Shown in pieces: positions 14,462-14,723 of a stretch of DNA of 14,723 nucleotides. This stretch comes from Clostridia bacterium DTU080. Its GTDB lineage: Bacteria; Bacillota; Limnochordia; DTU080. The notes beneath the pieces were generated by a model. The model searched no databases and was not told where the DNA came from. It saw only the letters and a list, made by a program, of their open reading frames with translations. Location: contig LFTP01000259.1 in assembly GCA_001513395.1 (NCBI GenBank), forward strand, positions 1-14,723. Reading direction: 5' to 3'. The position numbers and the translations under genes were made by a program. Positions within the stretch are counted from its first letter, which is position 1. Each line of letters begins with the position of its first letter.

Positions 14462-14481
14462 AGACAGGCGTTTCCCTGTCT
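14462..14481 (-). promoter_or_regulatory. Hairpin in the predicted 5' leader of binding protein 3
   Basis: AGACAGG (14462-14468) and CCTGTCT (14475-14481) form a perfect 7-base stem with a 6-base loop. It lies between a TATAAT-like box and the start codon, so the transcript leader would contain it. It may influence stability or act as an operator; no U-tract follows on the minus strand. Confidence 0.35.
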
Positions 14482-14517
14482 ACTATGGGAAGTGGTTGTA
14501 TTCAGGTTGGATATGCT

Positions 14518-14523
14518 ATTATA
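14518..14523 (-). promoter_or_regulatory. Candidate -10 box for binding protein 3
   Basis: The minus strand reads GTGTATAATAGC, with a perfect TATAAT about 110 bases before the GTG start. No good -35 hexamer is found at 16-18 bases, so the promoter assignment is weak. The same GTGTATAAT string occurs on the minus strand at 1633-1641, ahead of the URO-D-like gene. Confidence 0.35.
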
Positions 14524-14655
14524 CACGGTCTTTGGTTGTCCTTCCGGCAAACCGCGGAATATGTCAACAATCGGCTCTAGCCGGAAAGTGCTACGGCCTT
14601 GAGTACCACTCCCGATCTTTGATGGCGAACAAAGAGAGCCCGTTCGTGCCATGCG

Positions 14656-14723
14656 TGTCAACGCCGATTGGAAATTGACCCACCCCCGGTTAACTCATTC
14701 GGATGTTGTTTTCGCTTCTTGGG
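14656..14723. mobile_element. Probable terminal end of an IS21-type insertion sequence (runs off window)
   Basis: The sequence TGTCAACGCCGATTGG followed by AAATTGACCCACCCCC resembles the terminal regions of IS21-family (istA/istB) elements, which start with TG and carry TTGACCCAC-type repeats near the ends. Reading inward on the minus strand, a stop codon (TAA, 14690-14692) closes a frame that stays open to the window edge for ten codons, consistent with the tail of an istB-like gene. The call rests on remembered resemblance of the end; the transposase itself is outside the window. Confidence 0.45.

Noticed and set aside
1..14723. CRISPR array, rRNA genes, phage or defence cassette
   Set aside because: No regularly spaced direct repeats, no rRNA-like stretches, and no phage structural, nuclease or toxin-antitoxin genes were seen.

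Overview
The window looks like a carbohydrate-scavenging accessory region of a free-living anaerobic-type bacterium. Base composition is moderately GC-rich by eye. Shine-Dalgarno sites are strong (AAGGAGG, GGGAGG, GAGG), and GTG starts occur. Three predicted exported solute-binding proteins carry signal-peptidase-I style signals (AxA-type cleavage, no lipobox cysteine), which suggests a cell with a periplasm rather than a classical monoderm that tethers its binding proteins as lipoproteins. A diderm or deep-branching Bacillota (Limnochordia-like), Thermotogota or a similar lineage would fit, but the sequence alone does not settle taxonomy.

Layout, left to right. The 3' end of a PfkB-family sugar kinase (+) meets an URO-D/corrinoid-methyltransferase-like protein (-) tail to tail with a 3-base gap. 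Divergent from the latter is a first family-1 sugar-binding protein (+, 1711-3009) with a clear terminator. A 480-base gap rich in inverted repeats then leads to a tyrosine phenol-lyase/tryptophanase-fold PLP enzyme (+, 3490-4932) with altered active-site residues. A bidirectional terminator separates it from a large GH106-like (alpha-L-rhamnosidase type) glycoside hydrolase (-, 5016-8108). Divergent from that are a TIM-barrel sugar isomerase/epimerase (+), a GrpB/UPF0157 protein (+) and a sialidase-superfamily beta-propeller protein (+). A second bidirectional terminator is followed by a small unrecognised beta-sandwich-like protein (-, 10995-11297), a second binding protein (+, 11584-12846) and, convergent with it, a third binding protein (-, 13119-14408). 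The right edge looks like the start of an IS21-type insertion sequence.

Working model (inference): binding proteins capture plant or microbial oligosaccharides outside the membrane. Leaderless, hence cytoplasmic, glycosidases (GH106-like, possibly the sialidase-like propeller) cleave them after import. The isomerase/epimerase and sugar kinase feed the monosaccharides into central metabolism. The URO-D-like protein and the PLP lyase may deal with side groups or unusual substrates. No ABC permease or ATPase is encoded here, so all three binding proteins are orphans within the window. Most genes are short or single transcription units of alternating polarity, not one operon. The points most worth a second look are the remodelled PLP lyase active site and the heavily structured DNA/RNA upstream of it.
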